The notes beneath the pieces were generated by a model. The model was not told where the DNA came from. It ran no database searches and saw only the letters and a list, made by a program, of their open reading frames with translations. 64,000 nucleotides of DNA, taken from contig NC_134844.1 in the NCBI RefSeq assembly GCF_965363235.1, positions 95,566,664 through 95,630,663 of the forward strand. Reading direction: 5' to 3'. Below are positions 1 to 11,500 of this stretch, piece by piece. How positions within the stretch are numbered: the stretch's first letter is position 1; every line of letters starts with the position of its first letter. Origin of the DNA: Mytilus galloprovincialis (lineage: Eukaryota; Mollusca; Bivalvia; Mytilida; Mytilidae). The position numbers and the translations under genes were made by a program.

Positions 1-205
1 AAAGACTTCCTACACCTAAATAGATAGTTTTTTAATGGTCTATCATATCATCAATATATCATATTCAAGCATGTTCAGTGTGACCTATATTTTTTTACTT
101 TTATAAATTGTTACTTGGATGGAGAGTTGTCTCATTGGCACACATACCACATCTTCCTATACCTATTGTTACAAGTACTTTTAACTGATAAGCTTTGTGA
201 TTTAC

Positions 206-2484
206 CATTTAACATTATAGTAAAGTCCCAGCCACCAACGACTTTAGTTATTATTTCCCTTTCAATTGATCCAACAGGTGTCAGCACTGTTTGGTCTTCT
301 GTTGATCCTAATCCTAGTTGACCTTTGTCATTTGAACCACACACAAACAATTTTCCATTATCTAAAATAAATACTGTATACATGTATATTTATACATATA
401 TATAAAACGAAATTTGTTTTACATGCACACGTATAAAAATTGAGGTTTTTATCCATCGCAAACATAGGTTTGAACGTAGTTTTCAATTAAGACCTGTATA
501 CCACGATGTTTTTGTATGTGCCTGTCCAAAGTAAGAAGCCTGTAATTCAGTGGATGTCGTTTGTTTATGTGTTGCATATTTTTTTTCGTTTGTTTTTTAT
601 ATAAATAAGGCCATAAGTTTTCATGCAATGCGGTATGGGCTTTGCTCATTGTTGAAGGCCATACCATGACCTATAGTTGTTAATGTTTGTGTCCTTTTTG
701 GTCTCTTTTGGACAGTTGTCTCATTGGCAATCATACCACATCTTCTTTTTTAAATTTTCAGTTTAACAAATTGTTAATTAACAATCATGACAATAACTAT
801 CACATGTCAAGATGGGAATCATTTGACAGCTTACTGATGAAAGATATATATATATATATTAGTTAACCAAAATATTTAATATTTGTTTATAATTTTACTC
901 CAGTTTTTGGTGATGTTGTACCCTTTTAGACTTGCTTATTATACAATGTGATTGATTGAATTTTGGTGTTTTAACACCACTTTTAAGCACCGCTTTTGTG
1001 CTATTTCTTGGTGGCCAGTTTTTAATGGTGGAGGAAGCCTGAGTGCCCAGAGAAAACCACTGACCTTCGATAGGAAAACTGACAATCCTAGTAATTAAGA
1101 TTGGAGTCGAATGCACCTGCACGAGCGAGGTTTGGACTCATAATCTCAGTGTTGACTGGCTAGTGATAACAGTAGTAACTACTAGACCACTTGGCCACGG
1201 AGGCCCCTATTATACAATGTGTGTATATATATAAAACCAGATGCTCCACAGGGCACAGCTTTATACGACCGCAGAGGTCGAAACCCTGAACAGTTGGGCT
1301 AGTATGGACATAACATTCAAACTGGATACAGCTCTGAATTTGGATTGTGATTAAATAGTTGACACAGCAAAGGTTTCTGACACAGAATGAATGTGGCCTA
1401 ATGAACTTTAAATATTTTTTTTGCTTTTGAGCAAATCACTATGCTGTTGAATATTAATCCTTTGATATTTCAAGAAATTTTGCTTTTCATTTCTGAAATC
1501 TGAAATAAGAAAAATTGAACCCCACCAATTTTTTTCACCTCCCCCTTTCCCTTATTCCAAAAATGATCTTCAAATTTCTAATGGAGTTTTCAACAACAAC
1601 TACTCTGCAAGAAAAACTAATTACGAACCAGTGGCGGATCCAGAAATTTTCATAAGTGGGGGCCCACTGACTGACCTAAGAGGGGGCTCGCTCCAGTCAC
1701 GCTTCAGTGATTCCCTATATAAGCCCCCTGCCCCCCCCCCCTTAATCCGCCTCTGATTTCTGTGGTATCAGAAAAGAAATGACATGTGTACTCCAAAAGT
1801 GGACAAGGGTCATCAGGATGAGGGTCTTTAAATTCTGTATTAGGCCATTTTTCTCTTTTCGGTTTTCAGTGGTGAATCCAGAAATTTTCATAAGTGAGGG
1901 CCCACTGACTGTCTAAGACATGTAAGTGGGAACCCCGCTCAAATCATGCTTCAGTGATTCCCTATATATGTATAATCAACCAAATTTTTCCAACAAAAGC
2001 TGGGCCTTGGTCCCCTCCCACCTAACACTGCCTCTGCTTTATACTTTTTGTCCATTATCCTCTTTATTTTAGCACCTCATTATTCTCTTGATTTATTTGT
2101 TTGGTCTAATTTTCTCTAATATTCATATTCATGATATTTATTGCCCATTATTTTCTTTTCTGTAAACCCCAATCAACACCCTCATGGACAGATTAAAAAT
2201 ACTAAATCCTTATGAAATTACATGCATTAGCAATAGGCATCTGGAGGGCATGATTTCACAAGACATTAACATTGTCTGTTTTTAAATCTAAAGTGAAAGG
2301 AGATGCAAAAGACGGTTTATATTTACTTTGCATTCTTTGAGTAATTACCTGTCAGAACAAGGGTATGTCCACCTCCCCCACTCACAGATGAAACATTACC
2401 AAAATCTTCAGAAAGATTTATTTCCTCTGGTATTGATTTGTCTGTACAATGGCCTAATCCAAGCTGTCCATAGCTATTAGCTCC
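206..2484 (-). CDS. SERGEF: SERGEF (DelGEF) RCC1-repeat protein, two internal exons, partial
   Basis: Two minus-strand exons, 2349-2484 then 206-361, join in phase. The first reads GANSYGQLGLGH and ends in a GGGGHTLVLT stretch; the second reads DNGKLFVCGSNDKGQLGLG and ends in GGWDFTIMLN. Both are RCC1 beta-propeller blades, and the order and wording (ANSYGQLGLGH, LFVCG, GWDFTIML) match the N-terminal blades of vertebrate SERGEF, a cytosolic and nuclear RCC1-like factor linked to secretion. Acceptors are ctacacag and ttattttag; donors are gtaattac and gtaaatc. The exons are 136 and 156 nt and the split codon GAT across their junction supports the join. The later blades lie beyond the left edge. 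The first coding exon (the residues before GANSYG, usually ending in Trp) was not found, so the start is unknown. Another RCC1-family protein is possible but fits less well. Confidence 0.85.
450..750 (+). repeat. Dispersed bivalve repeat ending in the GTTGTCTCATTGGCAATCAT motif
   Basis: A 3'-type end, GACAGTTGTCTCATTGGCAA followed by TCATACCACATCTTC, recurs in truncated form at about 97-165, 7690-7775, 25070-25170 and 29540-29612, and inverted at 15165-15218 and 22078-22500. The upstream part includes the string GGGCTTTGCTCATTGTTGAA. The shared 3' end and variable 5' truncation suggest a retroposed (LINE or SINE tail) family. No coding sequence is visible. Confidence 0.6.
935..1221 (-). mobile_element. 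tRNA-derived SINE with 14-bp target-site duplication
   Basis: Read on the minus strand, the element starts near 1207 with a tRNA-like head: an A-box-like TGGCCAAGTGGTCTAG, then a B-box-like GCATTCGACTCC. A conserved bivalve SINE body follows (TTTTCTCTGGGCACTC and CCTCCACC), and the 3' end is a short ATTCA/ATCA repeat. The 14 bases TATTATACAATGTG occur directly on both sides (937-950 and 1208-1221), as expected for LINE-mediated insertion. It lies in the SERGEF intron. The RNA polymerase III promoter boxes are judged by eye. Confidence 0.8.
1238..1660 (+). repeat. Dispersed element starting ACCAGATGCTCC, truncated copy
   Basis: Begins ACCAGATGCTCCACAGGG, continues with a TTTATACGACCGCAGAGG block, and matches the longer copy at 23235-24790 for about 400 bases before breaking off near 1640. 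It lies in the SERGEF intron. Class unknown; see the longer copy. Confidence 0.6.
1630..2035 (+). repeat. Fragments of the 'GTGGCGGATCCAG' dispersed repeat
   Basis: Two adjacent degraded copies (about 1630-1760 and 1862-2035) share GGATCCAGAAATTTTCATAA, GGGCCCACTGACTG and a TTCAGTGATTCCCTATATA block. Related pieces occur at 3570-3690, 19215-19370, 45055-45182, 48343-48440 and, inverted, 57990-58160. Interruption by G or C homopolymers is typical. No coding sequence. Confidence 0.55.
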
Positions 2485-2612
2485 CTGTGTAGATTAATAC
2501 ATTTTTTGTTTAGGGAACAGCCATTCAACTTCCAGGAGGGGGGTTATGTTTTTTGTCTGAGTCAACAACAACAAAAATTGCACAAACCACCAAATTTTTT
2601 TTTTTTTTTAAT

Positions 2613-2861
2613 TTAGGCCATAAAAAATAATAGGTTTGTTTGCCCAAACCCTACCTACCCAGAAAAAAGCTGCCTACTCAAATTCTTTTATTGTCCTGAT
2701 TTGAAGAAGTTTTTTTTATTCAGATAAATACGAAGACTAATAAACATCCGATACTTCAATTTCTTTTTTAAAAAAAAAAAGAAAATGCCTACCTACCTAC
2801 CCATTGTCTCAACCTTTGGGTAGGGTTTGGGCAAACCAAAATATTTTTAATTGTGGCCTTA
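2613..2861. mobile_element. MITE with GGCC ends and TTA target duplication
   Basis: Inverted ends GGCCATAAAAAATAATAGG and its near complement ATATTTTTAATTGTGGCC (2616-2858) continue inward with GGTTTG..GCCCAAACCCTACC. TTA lies directly outside both ends (2613-2615, 2859-2861). A 3-bp TNA target and GG..CC ends suggest a non-autonomous PIF/Harbinger-like element; family assignment is inferred. Confidence 0.7.
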
Positions 2862-3240
2862 TCAACACTATATCAATCATTTTTTTTTATTTAACACTAC
2901 ATGTATAACATGTATAAGGTATGGGGAAAATCTATATTTTTTTTTTTGTAATCTGCTTGACAAGAATATTTTTTTCCCATCAAATTGGGGATCAGAATTT
3001 TTTTTTCTACAAACAACATAACCCCTCCCCCATGTCCCCCTCCCTTTCCTTGAAGTTAAATGGTTGTTCTTTTACCTACATGTATATAAAAAAAAAAAAT
3101 TAAGAACATATAAATATTATATATCATTCAATCCAACTTTTTGTGTCCAAAGTTTGGCATTAATGACAGTGGACTTCTTTCCTTAATAAAATATTGTGTT
3201 TTGACGCCAGAGTTGTGTGATTTTCAAGATTCTAATTTTA

Positions 3241-3408
3241 TTAAGGCATGGACCATTTGACTTTCGGGGGGGGGGGGTATAGTAAGTATGACATGTATGA
3301 GGTAATTTAAAAAAAAAATATATTCTTGTTTGGTTGGCATGAAAAAAAAAATCTGGCTAATTATAAAAACCCAGCCCCCGCCCAAAAGTCAAATGGTTCA
3401 TGCCTTAG
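3241..3408. mobile_element. MITE with AAGGCATGGACCATTTGACTT ends (short)
   Basis: The left end GGCATGGACCATTTGACTTT is answered on the right by an inverted AAGTCAAATGGTTCATGCC. The inner flanks are G-rich and C-rich tracts. The target duplication is TA or TTA; the junction bases are ambiguous. It lies between SERGEF and the 4-5.5 kb inverted repeat. Confidence 0.65.
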
Positions 3409-4011
3409 TAAATTAGCTATATAAATATTAGCTCTAGTGAGATTTTCAAATCAACTTAATAATGTGTTAGCCTCCAGGTTTTCTATTTAAAGCACATACA
3501 TAGTCTTGCACTCACCATTTTGGCTGGATGACACTATTTCAATACTAAAAAATTGAAAACAGGATCAATTCAGGGGCGGATCCAGCCATTAAAAGAGGGG
3601 GTTTTCGACTATATGTCCTAATTAAAATGCATTGATAGTCCAAAAAAGGGGGGTTCCAACCCCGAGAACCCTCCCCCTGGATCCGCCACTGCAATTAATT
3701 TTCTGTTTTAAAAGTTCTTCAGTACAATGTACTTTATTTGTAAAGGTGTTGCATTTGTACTTCCTTGTAAAGTGTCATGTCTTATAACTCATAACAAAAA
3801 GTGGGAAAAAAGGAGGGGGGGATTTTTCCAGTCTCTCAAAACCTGGAAAGCATCAGCATGATCAGATAAAAAACAAAACAAATTAAGGATATTAGAAGTC
3901 TGAACGTTCAATCCAATAAAAAAAAATGTAAATTTCGAAGATCATTTTGAATCCCCCCCCCTTTTTTTTTTAATAACATCTGATTCATTTTTAACTTTTA
4001 TTAAAAGCTGC

Positions 4012-5530
4012 GACTACTATGTAACAGCACAGGGACTCGGTTAGCAGATTAAAATTTTGTAAATCAATGTTTTTAATTTATTTTTTATTATTTCCTGTCT
4101 ATTTGCATTACTATATTAACGTATTTAACGATGCCATCACTATTTCTTTGTTTTCTGGCAATGTGCAGTTTACTATCCATATCCATATACTGAAAAAACC
4201 TAAAGGGATCTAAGTCGCCATCTTGAATTGCCTTCCCTACTTTAGATAAAAAATAATTAAAAATATTAATAAATTAATATATACCTTACAACAGCCCTCA
4301 TTTTCTTCCGAAATTATTCTTCTATCACATGCATATTTTGATTTGTGGATTAACAGAACCCTTACGCAGTTTCAGTTGCATTCGTGTCAGAATATTCAAA
4401 TTTCCCGGCGAAAGCAACGTATCATTCGGAAACTTCCAGGTTGATGCGTTTACTACAACGATAAATCCTTATAAACAGACGAGTGCTGTCCCCTGATTTA
4501 TTATTACATATCGAGCGCAAAATTATTAACCAATATATATGCATGTTAACGAATAGAACCTTTCTTCAAACGGGGTAACATAAATCATTGACTTTTTCGT
4601 AGACACATCAATAAAATGAAGAAGTTACTTAAAATATTGACACGTTCAATGGGATTTATAAGGTTTACTAACAGTACCGGATATAAAAAAAGGGGGAGGG
4701 CCGGTTGGTAGGTCAACTTGGAGTAATACTTTGAAAAAGTATATTAACTTATCATACATGCATGTATGAAGTTCAATCAGTAGGCCCCTTTTCCATATAC
4801 ATACATACTCCTCTGATTATATAAGTGTTGTACTGCATAAATCCATGATTTGAAAAATATCAGGACGATGTCAGAAGATCTCAGAAATACAACCCGATAG
4901 TTTGGGACAATCATTTGATATTTTCAATGGGCGGAAGGATAGGAGGATAATCTGATATTGAAACAATACATGCACTAACTGTTCAAAGACATTTTTGTTT
5001 GATATTTAATTTATATGAAGGATATCTTGGTGTGGCGTAGGTATGAAGTTAGGGGACAGCACTCGTCTGTTTATAAGGACTTATCGTTGTAGTAAACGCA
5101 TCAACCCGGAAGTTTCCGAATGATACGTTGCTTTCGCCGGGAAATTTGAATATTCTGACACGAATGCAACTGAAACTGCGTAAGGGTTCTGTTAATCCAC
5201 AAATCAAAATATGCATGTGATAGAAGAATAAGTTCGGAAGAAAATGAGGGCTGTTGTAAGGTATATATTAATTTATTAATATTTTTAATTATTTTTTATC
5301 TAAAGTAGGGAAGGCAATTCAAGATGGCGACTTAGATCCCTTTAGGTTTTTTCAGTATATGGATATGGATAGTAAACTGCACATTGCCAGAAAACAAAGA
5401 AATAGTGATGGCAACGTTAAATACGTTAATATAGTAATGCAAATAGACAGGAAATAATAAAAAATAAATTAAAAACATTGATTTACAAAATTTTAATCTG
5501 CTAACCGAGTCCCTGTGTGTAACAGTAGTC
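4012..5530. repeat. Large inverted repeat (arms about 480 bp) between SERGEF and NFYA
   Basis: Left arm 4012-4494 and right arm 5051-5530 are reverse complements with only scattered differences, separated by a 556-base spacer that is not repeated. Each arm, read outward, contains CAAGATGGCGAC (a YY1-like AAGATGGC core typical of 5' ends), a CGGAAG ETS-like core and a short open frame starting MDMDSKLHIARKQ. The arms therefore point one copy towards SERGEF and one towards NFYA. It may be an inverted duplication of promoter or first-exon DNA, or a foldback transposon; no target duplication was found at the outer ends. Confidence 0.75.
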
Positions 5531-5559
5531 TTAGTTGAAATAAAAGGTCTAAATTTGTT

Positions 5560-6330
5560 TGTTTACATGAGGATATTGTTTATCTATTAAAATGATTTTA
5601 TTCACCGTTACACACCACGTGGTTTATTGTCACTGTTTATGATTTCTGACGTAACGGGGATTTCCATTGAAATACACATTGTGTGCAAATGTTTACCCTT
5701 TTATATTCATGAACAGGTGCTCGTTTTTTACTTTTCTCTTCGTAATGTACAATGTCATTTCCCTTTTTGCAGTCGACAACTCAACTCTAGAATTCATGCA
5801 CAATTTGCAGAATGAATTGATGAATGAAAACCATTCTCACCCAGGAAAACAGTCGTTGGCTATTTAAAGCCCTGCCCACCGCTCTCGGTTCACCTGTAGC
5901 CATTTCTGTTGTTGATAACTCGGCGAAATTGACACACGTCACGTGACTTAGCATTACCTGATAGGCTACAAAGACCAATCACACACCAGTGAAGCTGTTC
6001 TGATCAAGCGGTGAAACTCCCACCGTAAAATAATTTAATCTGATAATTTTGATTGATAAATAAACCTGAAATTATCCCATTTGAAATAAAAGTAGTAAAT
6101 TAATTGACAATAAGGGAAATAAAGAATTTTTTGTCTCCAGTATCGAAACAGAAACCCATTTTTGAATAAAAAATATGGTAAAAATTGTTGATGATCTAGA
6201 ATTGCTAACGGAACCAATGGCGTCCTAACACTAGCCAGGATTAGAGACATGATTCGTTGCATATATAGTAAGTTGATTTTTGTAGCCAATCATCAAAATA
6301 AAGCGTACCAATTGGTCTTGAGTAAGTCCT
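5560..6330 (+). promoter_or_regulatory. Candidate NFYA upstream region with CCAAT boxes, E-box and CRE-like site
   Basis: This segment is less AT-rich than its surroundings. It holds a CRE-like TGACGTAA near 5647, an E-box CACGTG at 5940-5945 and CCAAT cores at 5975 (AGACCAATCAC), 6214 (GAACCAATGG), 6286 (TAGCCAATCAT) and 6308. It lies about 2.2 kb upstream of the first NFYA coding exon, which has an upstream 5' UTR exon that I could not place. Promoter function is inferred from motif density only. From 6330 to 8110 the sequence is AT-rich intron-like DNA in which I see nothing else. Confidence 0.35.
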
Positions 6331-8111
6331 ACTTACGATAAAACCTAATAGGACTTTGTGTATTAGTACCTGTTTGTAGTAAATCGTATTAAGTACTAAT
6401 CCCCTTAACACTAACAGCTTTTCACAATGGGCTTTGTTCCAAAAAAAATATTCATAAATTTACACCTTAGATTTAAAGGCCATTTCTATTTTAGAGAAAA
6501 AATAATTGAAAAAGGAAATTTTATAAACTATAGGAGAGCTATAAACTAATAACCATTTTCATGAAATTTACATTCATGAAATTTAACATAATTTGCCCAG
6601 ATTTTCTATGGCCTAATTTTTTATGTGTTACTGTATTAATAATTTAAATCGCTTTTTCAGATAAAATATTGCCTTAATAAAATTTAAATATTTTGTGTAA
6701 TAATGGTTTCGGTTACATGTATGTAGGTTTATAATTGTCATGATAATTTTAATTTACCAGTATGAAAATGTTCATTCATGTAAATAATTACATGTACATA
6801 TTCAATTAGGTCACAAGATTTGGATTCAGTCAAAAACTTCTTCCAAGACATTTACTTAGAATTTGTCACTATCTTTTTAATTAAGAATTAAGTTTTTCTC
6901 CTTTATTTTTTTCACAAGGACAATTTTCATATTCATGACCTTTTTTTTTCAAATTAAAAAATAAGATACAATGTAATCAAGATGATAATACACTTTTTAA
7001 AAGAGGACTGAATACAAATCAATAACCTCCATTTTTCACTTTTTAATAAATCTAAACATGTTTATTTTTTATTTTTACATTCATGTATATTTTTCACAAT
7101 TTCTCAATAATTTATCTTCAAAAGGGAAAATGAGAATTTATTTCTGATTTATTTATCTAATTAAGTGAGCATCAACATTTTCCATTTTTGTACAATCCCA
7201 AATTTTAAAGTAGGAAGTAAAACATTTCAAACAGTCAGTTGTCTACTTTTATTGAATATATCTTTATTTTCATAAAGCCAATTAATGCATTACTGTACAT
7301 TATTAATTAAAATAAAATAATGTAACTTGTTTTCTTAACTGAGTAAATTTCTTAAAATTTTTCACATTTTCTTTACTTTCAACTACATAGAATAGAATGG
7401 TTTTTTTATTTATTCACTAAATTAGGAAGGCACATAAACTGCTTGGTCTCGTTTACCCTTAGGGTCAAATCTTTTTGATTCTGTAGATGAAAAAAAAGTG
7501 TTGCTTTGGTTTCCATTAACAATTTGTAATGAGACTTTTTAAAATTTCAGATAATTTCTTTCTAAAAATTTAAAAGATTTCTAATTTTATAAAATATTTT
7601 TTTTATCATTTTTTTAAGTGCAGTTTCAATATATTTAAATTTTATATTTGAACTTTATTTGTTTGGAAAATCTCATTATTGAAAGCTGTTACGGTGACCT
7701 ACAGCTGCTTAATCATGCATCCTTTGATTTATTGGGGATAGTTGTCTCATTGGCAATCATACCTCTTGATATTTTTCCTGGTTGTTGTTGATATAAATCG
7801 GAGTTACTCCCCTTTGTTTGACATTCATGCTAAGTTAGGAATTGCAATTTTGGAGAAAGTTTCCAAATTTTTAATATTATACATACATTCTCAGTAAAGT
7901 TTCCAGAAGATGTTACTCATTTAATTTTTGTAAAATCAAATGCTAAAGATACATGTATCAACCCAGCAAGATTTCACACTCGATGCAGTGGTGGAATCTA
8001 TATAATTATATATATAGTCATGATAGTGTTATCATGACAAGTAACATTAATTTGTAATTGTGTTTGAATGTTGAGAAAAGAACCTTGTCCATTTGATTCT
8101 TCGATCCATTT

Positions 8112-8406
8112 TTTTATGCACCACCTATGATAGTAGAGGGGCATTATGTTTTCTGGTCTGTGCGTCTGTTCATTTTGACGACAGTATGTCCGTCTGTCCC
8201 GCTTCAGGTTAAAGTTTTTGGTCAAGGTATAGTTTAAATGAAGTTGAAGTCCATCCAATTAACTTGAAACTTAGTACACATGTTGACTATGTATGATCCT
8301 TCTAATTTTAATGCCAAAATAGAGTTTTTACCCCAATTTCACAGTCCTCAAAACATAGAAAATGATAGTGCAAGTAGGGCATCTGTGTACTATGGACACA
8401 TTCTTG
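8112..8406 (-). repeat. Dispersed 'GTGTCCATAGTACAC' bivalve repeat
   Basis: On the minus strand it begins AAGAATGTGTCCATAGTACA and ends with a TATCATAGGTGGTGCAT block. The same element lies on the plus strand at 28292-28750 and, interrupted by a hAT-type insertion, at 31964-33105. It sits just upstream of the first NFYA coding exon, within the 5' intron. Class unknown; no terminal inverted repeats seen. Confidence 0.65.
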
Positions 8407-8456
8407 TTTGTGCATGTTCTGTTATTAAATATGCATGACTATTTTTCATTTTTTAG

Positions 8457-8549
8457 GTAGAGTTCATAATGTGGGCCCAGTCCAGCAATGAAGTTACTTT
8501 GGACCAAGTTTTGATAAAATGGTGCCATTAATCATTTAAACCATCAACC
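8457..8549 (+). other. NFYA: NFYA 5' UTR part of first coding exon
   Basis: A polypyrimidine tract and TTTTTTAG acceptor end at 8456, followed by 93 untranslated bases before ATG 8550. The ATG context ACCATGA is favourable. This implies at least one upstream non-coding exon. Confidence 0.6.
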
Positions 8550-11500
8550 ATGACAAACATAGAACAGTATCAGCAGCTCCCTCAAGTTACTATGGCAACA
8601 GATACACAAGTTCAACAACCAGTTGTGATGCAAGGAATGCCTCTTCAATTACTTCAAGGTCAAATGTCACTACAGCAAAATCAAATTCCAATGCAGCAGG
8701 GTAATTTACCATTCCAACAAGGTCAAATTCCCATCCAGCAAGGTCAATTCCAAATACAGCAAGGACAGTTTCCTATTCATCAAGGACAAATTCAAGTTCA
8801 AGGTCAGCTTCAGCAAGGACAACCTCAGGTAGATTTTACATGTTATTTATTGTCATTCGTAGTAATTCTGGTATCATGGTTTCCCTTGGCCTCTAGTTTC
8901 ATATAAAAAGATGAGAATACATGTATGCCTAATCATATATAAACATTTTCAGACATATTTTACTAGCTATAGCATGTATAGATAGGCTTATTATCCTAGG
9001 GAAATTTATCAAGGGACTTGCATTCCTAGTAAACTTATGGTCACAGACTTGATTACCTACAACATATAGGAAAAAGGTCTGGCAGACTAATTTTACTACT
9101 GGACTGACTTGACTGTGAATGCCTAAATGGAGGGTCCTATTGCATGTTGTGGTATTGTTAAAGAGATGATGGAAATGGAGGTCGAGGAAAAAATGTATTT
9201 TAAAATTAGAACTTTTCATCTTGTAATTCTTTGTCTTATACCTCTTGATAATTGATTTTAATGATATTTGCATGATACATGTATTTACATATATTTATTC
9301 AGGTGATTCAGTTGGGACAAAATGGCCTTTTTCAAGGTCAACAATTCTTACAGATGTTGCCTAATGGTCAGCTGATTCAAGGTCAACCAATTCAGATTCA
9401 AGGTCAACCTACACAAATACCTCAACAGGTAATTATGAAATATACATGATAGACATGAAGTCTAGAGAGCATCAGGGAGTTTGGAGAGGTTCAACAAGTC
9501 TAGAGGTCCAGGAAGGCAGTCTGCACTGTTAGCCACTAGTCCGATGCCCCAGACTAATAAATATTGATTTGGACTAGTGAAAATTTTCAAATTTTATATA
9601 GTCTATAAGGGACAATTCTTAATATTGAGGGTCCAGACTAGTAAATGAAAAAGTTTTTGACGCAGACTGAGGAAGTCTAGAGAGGTTTAGACCAAATTAC
9701 ACTTCAGCTCTAAGTTAAATGTGTCATTTCGACAGCAAGATTTGGTAATAGTGGGGGAAACATATGAATAATTTTGATGTAGGCATGCCACTGTGTTTCT
9801 TTCATTCTTTCATAAGATTTGAATAAAAGAAACTGTTAAAGCAATGATCTATATTTTTACAAAACTTAGATTTAATTTGAATTGGCAAGAGTTGTCTGTC
9901 CCTTGTAGGTAGTTGGAAATGACAATAATAGAATCAACATGCAGCAATGATCTACTCCTATGAATTTAGGTTATTTGGTGAATTCAAACAAATTCAAAGT
10001 TAATTTGTAACCATTATCCTAAGAAGATTTTCTATTGTTCCCTTCAATAGCTGATAAAACCAAAGTTAGATTTGAATCAATTTTAGAAACAAAATCAGTA
10101 CCAAGAGGTATAACTCTATTATAATGTGAATCTTTACATACACAATTTATTTGAATAAAGAATTAATTCTTTTGAACATTGTATTTTATAGCAATGAAAT
10201 GTATATTATGATACAAATGTGTTGGGTAAGTTTATATTTCAAACAAGAAATGAAAACTAAAAAATAGATTTCGGTAGAAATATTGAGATAACATGTTTTT
10301 TTTTATGTTTGTAGATTTTCTTACAAGGTCAAAATCAGACATCTGGTCAGTATGTCCCATTCTCCAACTTTAACCAAGGCCAGTTCTTGAGCCAGTTTCA
10401 AGGTCAAAGCCAAGTAGTACAGAACCAAGATGGACAAGCTGTGATATATCAGCAACCAGATTTACAAATAAAACAGGAGGACACGTCACAAGACGAACAA
10501 GGTTAGTAATAACAAGGGATTCTGTTAAACCTCACTCTTGATTTGCTCAGTATCTTTAAGATTGAATTTTAAATGAATCAAAATAACCCTCAATAATACA
10601 AAAAAATGTTGAAATTAAAAGCAATGGAACTTCTTTTATAGCTGTTCTTCATGTTAATGAGGCTTTGATCCCTGAACAAAATTTCACATCTATAAAGTGA
10701 ATCGAAGGTTCAATAGAGAGATTGCTCTTGCTTCCCCAATATACCTTTCTGAAAAGACCCTGAAAAGTCTGATAAAACCTGTTCCACATCAATGTTAGTG
10801 CCAGACTTGATGCCACTCCACTTAAATGTTAGTGCCAGACTTGATGCCACTCCATTTAAATGTTAGTGCCAAACTTGATGACACTCCACTTAAATATTAG
10901 TGCCAGACTTGTTGCCACTCCACATCAGTGTTAGTGCCAGACTTGTTGCCACTCCACTTATAACAATACTATTTAATAATCTAACATTACAGATGCTACA
11001 CCAGTAACCACAGAAGAATCAGCCAATGAAATCAACCAAAATAATGGCTCACCGCTGACAACCTCACAGTTTAACCAGCAACAAACATTACAGTCAACTC
11101 TATCACAGTTTCTGTCCTCAGGAAACCAGATTACTTATCCACAAATAGTTAATCAAACACCAGGACAGTCACAAGTAAACCTATCACAGATACCAATCAT
11201 ACAAGCCAATGGACAAGTTATGTCTGCCAGTTCATCACCTGTCACTCCTCAGATTCTTCAGGCAAATGGGCAAGTTATTCCTGCCAGCTCATCTTCTTCG
11301 ACCATGCCACAGATTCTACAGGCAAATGGGCAAGTTATGCCTGTCAGCTCATCTTCTTCGACCATGCCACAGATTCTTCAGGCAAACGGGCAAGTTATGC
11401 CTGTCTGCTCATCTTCTTCGACCATGCCACAGATCCTTCAGGCAAATGGGCAAGTAATTCCAGTCAGTTCATCCTCGTCAACCATGCCACAGATTATACA

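Noticed and set aside
3517-3545. Possible SERGEF first exon (29 bases, minus strand) with TTTTTTAG and GTGAGTG borders ending in ATG
   Set aside because: It would give MGANSYGQLG and lose the usual Trp before the first blade, with a stop just upstream; not convincing.
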